From: CBDCLY01 sp965218715
GTDB lineage: Bacteria; Bacteroidota; Bacteroidia; Flavobacteriales_E; Vicingaceae
DNA: 64,000 nt
Direction: 5' to 3'
NCBI GenBank assembly: GCA_965218715.1
Contig: CBDCLY010000015.1
Span: forward strand, 1 to 64,000
The notes below the pieces were generated by a model that made no database searches, was not told the DNA's origin, and worked only from the letters and a program-made list of their open reading frames with translations. This document shows, piece after piece, positions 1 to 8,541 of the stretch. Numbering within the stretch: the stretch's first letter is position 1; each line of letters starts with the position of its first letter. The translations under genes were made by a program, and so were the position numbers.

Positions 1-779
1 ACTTATTGAATGGATTACAACTGACCAGTGGCTTAAATTATGCCAAAAGAACTGCCTTAGACAACAATACCAGTTTTAGAATTTTGTCCTACGGTAGCAA
101 AAAATTTACGCCAAACATCCCAAGTAACTCATCAGCAATTTTTGGAAACGCATTCGAAAACCATTTCAGTTTTAATTATGAAATGGAATTGAACTACACG
201 CCAAAACAATCTTACACCTTTCGACGAGGTGAAAAAATAATGCTGAGGTCAAGATACCCAAGCTTCTCTTTCAATTGGGAACAAGCCCTTCCTGGAGCAT
301 TCAAATCAAATAGTCAGTATGCCAAATTCGAATTGGGGCTTGAGCGCTCTCAGCCAGTAGGATTAATTGACGACATCAGTTTTTCTGCTAAATATGGTAG
401 ATTTATTGGAAGCCAATCTGTGTTTTTCCCAGATTTTAAAAGCTTTGCCTCTACTCCATTTTTTATAGCCCCTAATCCCAGTAAAGATGCTTTTCGTCTA
501 TTGAATTATTATGGCTTCAACACGAAGAATTATTTTCTAGAGGGCCATGTATCCATTAGTGATAATGCGTTATTATTGAAACGCCTCCCTATCTTAAGTG
601 AAACTGGATTAACAGAAACAGCAGCTTTTAATTACTTAATTACCGAACAAGAAAAACATTACATGGAATTGGGTTATAGCCTAAACAACATTTTGTTTTT
701 TATGAGTCTGGAAACTTATGTGTCCTTCATCAATTTTAAGCAAGATGCTTTTGGAATGAGAATTAGTCTAAATTTTTAG
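1..779 (+). CDS. DUF5686-family outer-membrane protein, C-terminal part
   Basis: Only the last ~259 codons are present; the frame is open through the left edge, so the start lies outside the window. The sequence is rich in alternating aromatic/polar strands typical of an outer-membrane beta-barrel and ends in Phe (SLNF), as barrels do. The stretch with YYGFNTKNYFLEGHVS followed by a LLKRLPILSE segment is what I recognise from the C-terminal barrel of Bacteroidota DUF5686 proteins, which usually carry a carboxypeptidase-regulatory-like domain at the N terminus (not visible here). The function of the family is not established. Its end overlaps the convergent lipoprotein gene by 17 bases. Confidence 0.6.
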   Translation, partial: LLNGLQLTSGLNYAKRTALDNNTSFRILSYGSKKFTPNIPSNSSAIFGNAFENHFSFNYEMELNYTPKQSYTFRRGEKIMLRSRYPSFSFNWEQALPGAFKSNSQYAKFELGLERSQPVGLIDDISFSAKYGRFIGSQSVFFPDFKSFASTPFFIAPNPSKDAFRLLNYYGFNTKNYFLEGHVSISDNALLLKRLPILSETGLTETAAFNYLITEQEKHYMELGYSLNNILFFMSLETYVSFINFKQDAFGMRISLNF

Positions 780-1854
780 GCTTCTTATTTCCTTTGAGGT
801 ACCTATTGGTCATTTCTACATAAGATTTCCCCCAAACTTCTGAGCCATCAATTTCACCAAATGCCTCACACATTCCCTCCCAATAATAGAACGTTTTAAA
901 TAAGCTAAACTTTAATTTTAGTTCTTGATTTGGCATCCGAGCTGTAATCCTAGTTTTTAACTTCAGTTTGGGAATGTTGACTTCCCATGCAATTGGGTAG
1001 TAGGCATGTGATTGATGGCTTTTCCAATGGCCCAACTCCTTTATGTTTATTTCATCTTCTTTCAATTCCACAACTTTCCCTAAAGAGTCGATATAAGTAC
1101 CTCCTAAAATTTGGTCATTTCCTTTTATTTCATATAAACGATAAAGCATCAACTGACTTTTACTTTCTTCAAATTGAACAGAAAACCAATCCCAGGCCGA
1201 TTCGGTATTGGTAACTCCGCTGCAGTTCCATTGCCGGTCGTACCATAGTTCTCCCTTTACGCTATAATCTTGGTTTTTTATTCTAATGCTCCCTTTTGTT
1301 TTTAATGATGGAAAGGATAAATAACCTGCCCTAGCTTTGTCGCCATAATTTTTATAACCTGTTTCATCATGAAAAACTACTTCTGTATTGGAAATGCTTG
1401 TTAAGGAAAATTCTACATCATGTCTATCCATAGAAGCCTTCAATTCATATTTTCCTGAATGCCCTACAATACTTGCGGTTGCATCCTTATCCAATTCCAA
1501 ATCCAAGGGCAATCCCTTTTTAAGTTCGCCCTTAATTGGAATCAATTGATAATCGTAATAAAAGGCCTCACTTTCTGGATCAGAAACCGCCATATTAACT
1601 AGCAAATAGGATTTTAGTTTCGTTGGAGTAAAATGAAAAAAGACCAATTCTATGCCCAATTCTCTATCCTCAACTTCATCATATAAATGCCCAGTATAAT
1701 ACCACCATTCCATTGAATTAGAGGCGTGTGGACCTTCGTCCTTTGCTAATGAAGCAGGGATTAGTGATTCATCATTGCCAGAATATAAGGTAGGATTACA
1801 AGAGAAAAAGGACAAAGAAACAATTAGAAATAAAGCCAGAAAATTTACTTTCAT
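763..1854 (-). CDS. CrtC/AttH-like lipocalin-fold lipoprotein
   Basis: 363 residues. The N terminus is a lipoprotein signal with lipobox SFFSC (Cys at about residue 19). Two conserved blocks mark the CrtC N-terminal lipocalin (AttH-like) family: MEWWYYTGHL near residue 48 followed by a LGIELVFFHFTP strand, and the WYDRQWNCSG / AWDWFSVQF pair in the second half. Members resemble carotenoid 1,2-hydratase but most genomic copies are predicted secreted or lipid-anchored proteins of unknown substrate; with no carotenoid genes nearby, a hydratase role is not supported. Monocistronic, convergent with the upstream DUF5686 gene and divergent from the ABC-F gene. Confidence 0.75.
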   Translation of the reverse strand: MKVNFLALFLIVSLSFFSCNPTLYSGNDESLIPASLAKDEGPHASNSMEWWYYTGHLYDEVEDRELGIELVFFHFTPTKLKSYLLVNMAVSDPESEAFYYDYQLIPIKGELKKGLPLDLELDKDATASIVGHSGKYELKASMDRHDVEFSLTSISNTEVVFHDETGYKNYGDKARAGYLSFPSLKTKGSIRIKNQDYSVKGELWYDRQWNCSGVTNTESAWDWFSVQFEESKSQLMLYRLYEIKGNDQILGGTYIDSLGKVVELKEDEINIKELGHWKSHQSHAYYPIAWEVNIPKLKLKTRITARMPNQELKLKFSLFKTFYYWEGMCEAFGEIDGSEVWGKSYVEMTNRYLKGNKKPKNLD

Positions 1855-1878
1855 AAAGGAAAATTAAATCAAACAGAA

Positions 1879-1912
1879 TTGCCTGCCTAAATTATACATT
1901 TCCTTACTTTTG
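1879..1912 (+). promoter_or_regulatory. Bacteroidota-type promoter of the ABC-F gene
   Basis: A TACTTTTG box at 1905-1912 matches the phylum's -7 consensus TAnnTTTG, with TTG at 1879-1881, 23 bases upstream, as the -33 element. The box lies 19 bases before the ATG at 1932. Assigned by eye. Confidence 0.5.
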
Positions 1913-1931
1913 CGGCCCAAATATCAATGCC

Positions 1932-3551
1932 ATGATTGAAGCTCAAAACATTTCTCTACAATACGGAAAACGCATCTTGTTTGACGAGGTAAACATTAAA
2001 TTCTTTGGTGACAATTGTTTCGGTATCATTGGAGCGAATGGTGCAGGGAAATCAACCTTTCTTAAAATTCTTGCTGGAGAAATTGATCCGAATTCTGGTA
2101 ATGTCTACTTAGAACCTGGGAAACGCATGGCTGTGTTGAGTCAGAATCATTATGCTTTTGATGAATTCACTGTATTGGATAGCGTAGTTAAAGGGCATGA
2201 GACTTTGTGGTCGATCATGAAGGAAAAAGATGCGCTTTATGCCAAAGAAGATTTCTCTGAAGAAGATGGCATTAAGGCTTCTGAATTGGAAGCTGAATTT
2301 GCTGAGATGGATGGCTGGAATGCTGAATCAGACGCTGCAGCGCTATTGAGTGGATTAGGGATAAAAGAATCTGAGCATTATAAATTAATGTCGGAGATGA
2401 GTGGAAACCAAAAGGTAAGAGTTTTGTTAGCTCAGGCTTTATTTGGAAATCCAGACATCCTGATTTTAGATGAGCCTACCAATGATTTGGATGTTAGAAC
2501 CATTTCTTGGTTAGAAGACTTCCTATTGGATTTTAAAAACACGGTAATTGTTGTTTCGCACGACAGGCACTTTTTAGATACCGTTTGCACCAACATTGTA
2601 GACATCGACTTTGGTAAACTGACGGTATTTTCAGGGAATTACACCTTTTGGTATGAATCTTCTCAATTGGCATTAAGACAAAGACAATCGGCAAATAAGA
2701 AGGCTGAGGCAAAGAAAAAAGAACTACAAGAATTTGTTTCAAGGTTTAGCGCCAATGCTTCTAAATCTAAGCAGGCCACCAGTAGAAAGAAATTACTTGA
2801 CAAAATCAATCTTGATGACATCAAGCCATCTTCCAGAAGATACCCAGGAATCATTTGGACACAAGAAAGGGAAGCTGGTAACCAATTGTTAAGGGTAGAA
2901 AACCTAAAATACACCGATTCTCAAGGAGAATTGCTTTTTGATAAAGTAAATTTCACCGTTAACAAGGGAGATAAAATTGCCATACTTGGCGATCCTAGAG
3001 CTGTTCGTGCCTTTTTTGAAGTAGTGAATAACAATGCAGGGGAAATCAATGGTGAGGTAGAATTTGGTCAAACCATTAGTACTGCTTACCTGCCTTCTGA
3101 CAATGCAGCCTTCTTTGATGGTAAGGAAAACTTAGTGGATTGGTTAAGACAATATGCCGACGGAGAAAAGGATGAAGTATATATTCGTGGATTTTTGGGT
3201 AAAATGTTATTCTCTGGTGAGGAAGTGATGAAAAAATCCAATGTCTTATCAGGTGGAGAAAAAATGAGGTGCATGCTCTCTAGAATGATGTTGGCAGAAG
3301 CTAATTTCTTAATGTTGGATGAGCCTACCAATCACTTGGACCTAGAATCAATAACAGCCTTGAATAATTCCTTAATCGACTTCAAAGGAACATTATTATT
3401 TACTTCTCATGACCACACCTTTACGCAAACTGTTGCGACAAGGATCATCGAAATTAGTCCAAACGGAATGTTAGACAAAGTGATGACTTATGATGAGTAC
3501 TTGGAAAATGACAAAGTTTTAAGTCAGAGAGAAAACTTGCAATTGGCTTAA
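1932..3551 (+). CDS. ABC-F family ATPase (YbiT/EttA-like)
   Basis: 539 residues with two fused ABC domains and no membrane segment, the layout of ABC-F proteins that act on ribosomes. Domain 1 has an intact Walker A (GANGAGKST) and Walker B (ILILDEPTNDLD), but its signature reads MSGNQ rather than LSGGQ. A charged linker lies around residues 240-290. Domain 2 has a good signature (LSGGEK) and Walker B (LMLDEPTNHLD), but the Walker A position reads LGDPRAVRAFF and lacks GxxGxGKST. Since each ATP site pairs one domain's Walker A with the other's signature, one composite site looks intact and the other degenerate. I recall close Bacteroidota relatives with the same loss, so this is probably a subfamily trait. 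A promoter lies just upstream. Confidence 0.88.
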   Translation: MIEAQNISLQYGKRILFDEVNIKFFGDNCFGIIGANGAGKSTFLKILAGEIDPNSGNVYLEPGKRMAVLSQNHYAFDEFTVLDSVVKGHETLWSIMKEKDALYAKEDFSEEDGIKASELEAEFAEMDGWNAESDAAALLSGLGIKESEHYKLMSEMSGNQKVRVLLAQALFGNPDILILDEPTNDLDVRTISWLEDFLLDFKNTVIVVSHDRHFLDTVCTNIVDIDFGKLTVFSGNYTFWYESSQLALRQRQSANKKAEAKKKELQEFVSRFSANASKSKQATSRKKLLDKINLDDIKPSSRRYPGIIWTQEREAGNQLLRVENLKYTDSQGELLFDKVNFTVNKGDKIAILGDPRAVRAFFEVVNNNAGEINGEVEFGQTISTAYLPSDNAAFFDGKENLVDWLRQYADGEKDEVYIRGFLGKMLFSGEEVMKKSNVLSGGEKMRCMLSRMMLAEANFLMLDEPTNHLDLESITALNNSLIDFKGTLLFTSHDHTFTQTVATRIIEISPNGMLDKVMTYDEYLENDKVLSQRENLQLA

Positions 3552-4439
3552 TTGATTTCCAGCAATTTGTTTAAAGAAGGCAGATTATTCGTTTGAATGT
3601 AATCTGGATTTTTTAGTATCATTCTTTGATTTCCCTGATCAGATTTTGCTTCATAGGTGATAAGCCCTATCCCTAATTGATGAACTCTTGCGCTCATTTC
3701 CTTGGTCAAAATGCTCCGTTTCACCGCTATCAATTTTAATTCATTTTCTGTGGCGTAGGAAAGGTCTGAATCAACATCATAAAGCTCTAATACATAAATA
3801 AAGGGTGACTCTATCTTCTTCGCATGAAAAATAACGTTTTTGCTTGGACTTAGAATTTGAATTTTATCAAGCGGAACTTGAGCTTCAAGCAAGAATTGAT
3901 TCAATTGAATAGTCATTTCTCTTTCCCAATTCTCATTTTCTTTGGGACTAAAACATTCACAATAATTTCTCAGGTCCAATTGAAGGATAGGAAATTGATC
4001 TAAAGAATTTAGGTAATTGATAAGGCTTGCTAAACTGATTACTTTTTCTTCTTGAAATAAATCAAATGGATAGCCTAATTGATATTTACTTGTTTCTAGA
4101 TCACTTAATAAGGTTTGCTCTGGATATCCATGTCTATTGGTTTTAGAGCTCAGGTTTTTATCGTGGTACAAGACAAAATTGCTATCGGCAGTCATTGTGA
4201 ACATCCACTTCAATGCCGTCGGCTTTGTTTTTTTCTAATGCCAATTGTATACTTGACAAACTATTTCCAGGCAAAGGATTAAATGGGTACCAGCGTGCAA
4301 AACCAGATCCTGCGTGACCAATTCTTTTGATCTTATTTTCAAGGTTATCGATATCTTCAATATCAACCGAATAGCATGAAAGCAGGATACTACAAAATGA
4401 GATGAGAATTAGAAATGGATAGAATTTCTTCTTCCACAT
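3548..4439 (-). pseudogene. glycerophosphodiester phosphodiesterase-like lipoprotein, one frameshift
   Basis: Two reading frames together make one GDPD-type protein of about 296 residues. The first (4439 down to ~4196) has a lipoprotein signal (ILLSC), the RIGHAG block carrying the catalytic His, and GIEVDV with the acidic metal ligands. The second frame (to 3548) continues with MTADSNFVLYHDKN, carrying the family HD motif. The switch lies at 4194-4199, where one extra base turns EVDV-(Q/H)-MTAD into a stop. The family hydrolyses glycerophosphodiesters to glycerol 3-phosphate and an alcohol; here it would act in the periplasm. Removing one base restores the whole domain, so this is either a recent mutation or a sequence error. 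Confidence 0.75.
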
Positions 4440-4444
4440 TGGCT

Positions 4445-5185
4445 TTACATTAATTTAAGCATGCGAAGAACCTTTACTACTACATAATACAATAATGTAG
4501 CAACCAGGCCATAAAGCCAAAAACTCTTTTCAAGGTAAAAGGCATCCAGTTGAAGGTAGTTTTCGATCAATTCAAAGATCCAAAAAAGAAGAAAAAGAGC
4601 CAAAATTCCATTTTTCTCTTTCTTGATTACCTTCTTCAATTGAAAGCTTACCTCAGCACCTTTGTAATTTGACAAATTAGGAAGGATGGTATTGGTTTTA
4701 GAAGACCACTCTTCATAAGCGCCGCTAAATTTTTCTTGTAAGAATGCTTCTTCTGCATACATGATTCGCTCGTAGTAAAGCATGTAGAACAAAGTAAAAG
4801 CCACCATGAACCAAAGATTTTCAGTTAACATGGCTACACCTAGCCACATGAAAAAATTTCCTAAATACAAAGGGTGACGAATGGTTGAATACAATCCTGT
4901 GGTATTTAATACATCAGCCACTTGTCCTTCTTTGGTATTTCTTCCACTCGTTTGTGGCGGCGTGTAGGCAACAACATGCACACGAATTAGAAACCCTAGG
5001 ATTCCCACCCCAAAGCAAATGTATTCCCAAAAGTTATTTCCTAGTGCATCAGAAAACATCAAGTCACGATTCATTTGTTGGTAGAAAAACACTGCCAAGC
5101 CAATGATGATAATGATTAATGGTAAATTACTTCTATGTCTGAATAAGAAATCACCTTCTTTCCTTAGTTGATCGCGTAACATCAT
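4445..5185 (-). CDS. integral-membrane methyltransferase, ICMT/phospholipid-methyltransferase type
   Basis: 246 residues with four to six hydrophobic segments. The diagnostic block is GLYSTIRHPLYLGNFF near residue 95, followed by an ERIMYAEEAFLQEKF segment; together they form the SAM-binding C-terminal motif of the isoprenylcysteine carboxyl methyltransferase / PEMT superfamily (RHPxYxG...E-E). Bacterial members methylate lipids or small hydrophobic acceptors at the inner membrane; the substrate cannot be told here. It lies 6 bases upstream of the frameshifted GDPD gene on the same strand, so the two are probably co-transcribed and may both serve lipid metabolism. Two extra hydrophobic segments follow the catalytic motif. 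Confidence 0.75.
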   Translation of the reverse strand: MMLRDQLRKEGDFLFRHRSNLPLIIIIIGLAVFFYQQMNRDLMFSDALGNNFWEYICFGVGILGFLIRVHVVAYTPPQTSGRNTKEGQVADVLNTTGLYSTIRHPLYLGNFFMWLGVAMLTENLWFMVAFTLFYMLYYERIMYAEEAFLQEKFSGAYEEWSSKTNTILPNLSNYKGAEVSFQLKKVIKKEKNGILALFLLFWIFELIENYLQLDAFYLEKSFWLYGLVATLLYYVVVKVLRMLKLM

Positions 5186-5233
5186 GTTGTTTCGTATTGA
5201 GTTGCTTCGAAAATATAAATAATTGCTGAGACC

Positions 5234-7030
5234 TTAAACTTTTGATGCTCTTTTTCTATCGGTTTCATTCAAGAGTGTCTTTCTTAAACGTAGCGATTGT
5301 GGTGTAACCTCAACATATTCGTCTTCTTGAATGTATTCTAAAGCTTCTTCTAAAGAGAATTTGATGGCTGGTGCAATTCTCATCTTGTCATCTGCTCCTG
5401 CCGATCTCATGTTACTCATCTTCTTGGTTTTGGTAACATTCACCACCAAGTCACCAGCTCTTGAATTTTCTCCAATCACCTGTCCTTGATAAATTTCCTC
5501 ATTCGGGTCGACAAAGAATTTTCCTCTATCTTGAAGGTTATTCAAAGAATAAGGAATGGCTTTTCCAGTTTCCATAGAAATTAATGAGCCATTTTGGCGA
5601 CCAGGAATTTCTCCTTTGTAGGCTTGGAATTCTGTAAAACGATGCGACATGATCGCCTCTCCCGCTGTAACAGTCAGTAAGTAATTTCTTAAACCAATGA
5701 TTCCTCTAGATGGAATGATGAATTCCAATAGCATTCGATCTCCTTTTGGCTCCATATTTAGCATCTCCCCTTTTCTTAGGTTAACGGCCTCAATTGCTTT
5801 TCCACTTAGATCTTCAGGTAAATCAATGCTTAATTCTTCAACTGGTTCATGCTTTACACCATCAATTTCTTTGATGATTACTTGAGGCTGACCAATTTGC
5901 AACTCATATCCTTCTCTTCTCATGGTTTCAATCAGCACCGAAAGGTGAAGCACACCTCTTCCAAATACATTAAAACTATCAGCAGACCCAGTGTCCTCAA
6001 CTCTAAGCGCTAAGTTTTTCTCTAGCTCCTTGTCTAAACGTTCTTTCAAGTGCCTAGAAGTCACAAATTTTCCTTCTTTACCAAAAAATGGTGAATCATT
6101 AATGGTAAAAAGCATACTCATGGTAGGCTCATCAATTGCGATACTTGGCAAAGCTTCAGGGTTTTCGATGTCTGCAACAGTATCTCCAATCTCAAAACCT
6201 TCAAGTCCAACAATTGCACAAATGTCTCCGGCTTTCACTAGGTCAGCTTTTACTTTACCTAAGCCTTCAAACACATACAACTCTTTGATTTTGCTTTTGC
6301 TAATCTTTCCATCTCTTTTTACCAAACTCACTTGTTGATTGGTTTTTAAGCTTCCTCTTTGCAATCTTCCAATGGCAATTCTTCCGATGAAAGATGAATA
6401 ATCCAATGAAGTAATTAATAATTGTGAATTTCCTTCCTCAGGTTGAGGAGCTGGAATGTATTCAATAATGGCATCCATTAGGGCGGTTATGTCTTCTTTG
6501 GGATCTTTGTAATCCTCACTCATCCAACCTTGTTTAGCTGAGCCATATACTGTAGGGAAATCCAATTGTTCTTCTGTTGCACCTAGGTTAAACATCAAGT
6601 CGAATACCTTTTCTTGAGCAATATCAGGAGTACAGTTTTCTTTATCCACCTTGTTCACAACCACAATTGGCTTTAAGCCCAACTCAACTGCTTTTTGCAA
6701 TACAAACCTTGTTTGTGGCATTGGGCCCTCGAAGGCATCAACTAAAAGTAAAACTCCATCAGCCATGTTCAAAACACGCTCAACTTCTCCACCAAAATCT
6801 GCGTGACCAGGTGTATCAATGATGTTGATTTTAGTATCACCATAAAAAACGGACACGTTTTTAGATAAAATGGTAATTCCTCTTTCCTTTTCTATGTCGT
6901 TATTGTCCATGATCAGTTCTCCAGGAACCTCGTGATCACTAAATAATTTTCCTGCCAAAAGCATTTTATCTACCAAAGTTGTTTTACCATGGTCAACGTG
7001 AGCAATAATTGCAATGTTTCTAATCTTCAT
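5234..7030 (-). CDS. typA: ribosome-associated GTPase BipA/TypA
   Basis: 598 residues, the normal length for BipA. G1 is AHVDHGKTTLVDK at residues ~10-22, the switch I region carries ERGITI, G3 is DTPGHADFGGEVERV, and G4 is VNKVDK. Elongation-factor-like domains follow, including the TGSADSFNVFGRGVLHLSVL stretch of domain III and a C-terminal segment with GRQNGSLISMETGKA. BipA is a translational GTPase that binds the 70S ribosome and supports large-subunit assembly under cold or stress. The gene stands alone, with a promoter box 20 bases upstream of its ATG. No key residue is missing. Confidence 0.97.
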   Translation of the reverse strand: MKIRNIAIIAHVDHGKTTLVDKMLLAGKLFSDHEVPGELIMDNNDIEKERGITILSKNVSVFYGDTKINIIDTPGHADFGGEVERVLNMADGVLLLVDAFEGPMPQTRFVLQKAVELGLKPIVVVNKVDKENCTPDIAQEKVFDLMFNLGATEEQLDFPTVYGSAKQGWMSEDYKDPKEDITALMDAIIEYIPAPQPEEGNSQLLITSLDYSSFIGRIAIGRLQRGSLKTNQQVSLVKRDGKISKSKIKELYVFEGLGKVKADLVKAGDICAIVGLEGFEIGDTVADIENPEALPSIAIDEPTMSMLFTINDSPFFGKEGKFVTSRHLKERLDKELEKNLALRVEDTGSADSFNVFGRGVLHLSVLIETMRREGYELQIGQPQVIIKEIDGVKHEPVEELSIDLPEDLSGKAIEAVNLRKGEMLNMEPKGDRMLLEFIIPSRGIIGLRNYLLTVTAGEAIMSHRFTEFQAYKGEIPGRQNGSLISMETGKAIPYSLNNLQDRGKFFVDPNEEIYQGQVIGENSRAGDLVVNVTKTKKMSNMRSAGADDKMRIAPAIKFSLEEALEYIQEDEYVEVTPQSLRLRKTLLNETDRKRASKV

Positions 7031-7049
7031 GTGCCAAATTTTCAGGGCG

Positions 7050-7057
7050 CAAAAGTA
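7050..7057 (-). promoter_or_regulatory. -7 promoter box for typA
   Basis: On the minus strand this reads TACTTTTG, an exact TAnnTTTG match, 19 bases upstream of the typA ATG. No convincing TTG -33 element is seen at the expected distance. Confidence 0.35.
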
Positions 7058-7180
7058 GGTTTAAACATTGATTAATTTTACTTTTTGCACATCGTATAAA
7101 AACAGCCCCTATTGCTCTTCAATCCTTAAGAATAGAATTGAAACCAAAAAGATTTAATAAGTTTGTTAAAACTCCTTTTG

Positions 7181-8532
7181 ATGTCTAGATTTCTTCTCAT
7201 TTCATTCCTTTTTTGCAACCATTTATTATTCGGCCAAATACCAGAGAATGCACAGCGTCCTGCGCTTGTTAAATCTGAGTTCATTGAATACCTAAATGTT
7301 TGCAAACAATTATCTAATGATTTCATCAACAACATGAATGCTGGCCAGTATGTTGCTGCACATGCTCCATTTACTGAAGAATTACAAGAAAGTCTGACTC
7401 CCATAAAATTGCAGGGCACTTGGGAAAGCATAAAGGAACAATATGGAGATTTTATTGGATTAGGGGCATCTATACCAGACCAACGAGCTGAGGCAACCTA
7501 TTACCGACAAGAAATCCAATTTGAAAAGGAAAACTTTGGGCTATTATTGAGTGTAAATGATGATCAAAGAATATCTTATCTAAGAGTTGTTCCAGTAAAA
7601 AACAAGACCACTTGGACCTTACCTCCTTATTCTAATTTGAATGAACAAAAATTAAGCTCATTCAAATTCCAGGCGAAGACCCCTTACTTGCAGAATACAT
7701 TGCTCCCAAAGAAGATAAAAAAGAAGCCATTGTAGTAATGGTTCACGGTTCTGGCCCAAATGACATGGACGGAAGCTTAGGTCCGAACAAGCCACTCAAA
7801 GACCTTGCATACGGACTTGCAGCCAAAGGAATTGCCAGTATCCGTTATAATAAAAGAAGCTTCGATTATCAAAGATCACTGCAAAGCAAAATTAATGAGG
7901 TTGACATTAATCTAGAAGTTGTAGACGACGCTGTTCTGGCCTTGCAATTGGGTAAAAAATTAGGGTATCGAAAGGTAATTTTAATTGGCCATAGCTTAGG
8001 TGGACATATGAGCCCGAAGATTGCCTCAATAGAAAAGGTAGATGGTGTAATTAGTTTGGCTGGAAATTCCAGTGCCTTAGTTGATGTAATTGGCCCTCAA
8101 CTAGAATACCTCATGAAAAACGACTCAACAAGTGGCATTACTCAATTTCAAATTAACATCATTAAACAGCAATGCGAAACGGTTAGAAGTAAGAAGTTTG
8201 ATGAGAGCACTATTGGATACAATTTACCATTTGGTTTGTCGGGAGTCTATTGGAAATCCTTAGAGAACTATTCACCAGTAAAACTGGCAAAAAAACAAGA
8301 CTGTCCTTACCTAATTTTAAATGGTGACCGGGATTACCAAGTTACTCAAGAGCAGGCAAAAAATTGGAACAATGGCAATAAAAACATTTTGAGTAAGACC
8401 ATTATTTACCCAGGATTGAATCATTTGTTCTTTTCTGGTGAAGGATTGTGCTTGCCGGCTGAATACATGAATGAGCAACATGTCTCCTCTCAAGTAATTT
8501 CCGACATCAGTGATTGGATCCATCGTCTTTAA
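7181..8532 (+). pseudogene. secreted DUF3887-like/alpha-beta hydrolase, one frameshift
   Basis: Two frames combine into a protein of about 450 residues. The first part has a signal peptide (MSRFLLISFLFC...LLFG) and a ~90-residue domain like DUF3887, which often precedes hydrolases in this phylum. The second frame carries VVMVHGSGPNDMD (oxyanion loop), the nucleophile elbow GHSLGGH, an acid in LNGDRDYQV and the catalytic His in GLNHLFF. The frames join at the A-run 7647-7651: six As instead of five would give NEQ-KIKLIQIPGED and continue through GEDPLLAEYIAPKED into the hydrolase. As written, translation stops at 7735. The downstream half could restart at 7738 but would lack the first beta strand and secretion signal. 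The likely role is a periplasmic esterase or peptidase. Confidence 0.75.
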
Positions 8533-8541
8533 AATACTATA

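Noticed and set aside
763..1854. Carotenoid hydratase assignment
   Set aside because: Only the broad CrtC/AttH lipocalin signature is visible and no carotenoid genes are near, so no enzyme name is given.
5697..6338. Open frames on the plus strand inside typA
   Set aside because: The minus-strand typA reading is full length with all GTPase motifs; the plus-strand frames are overlaps.
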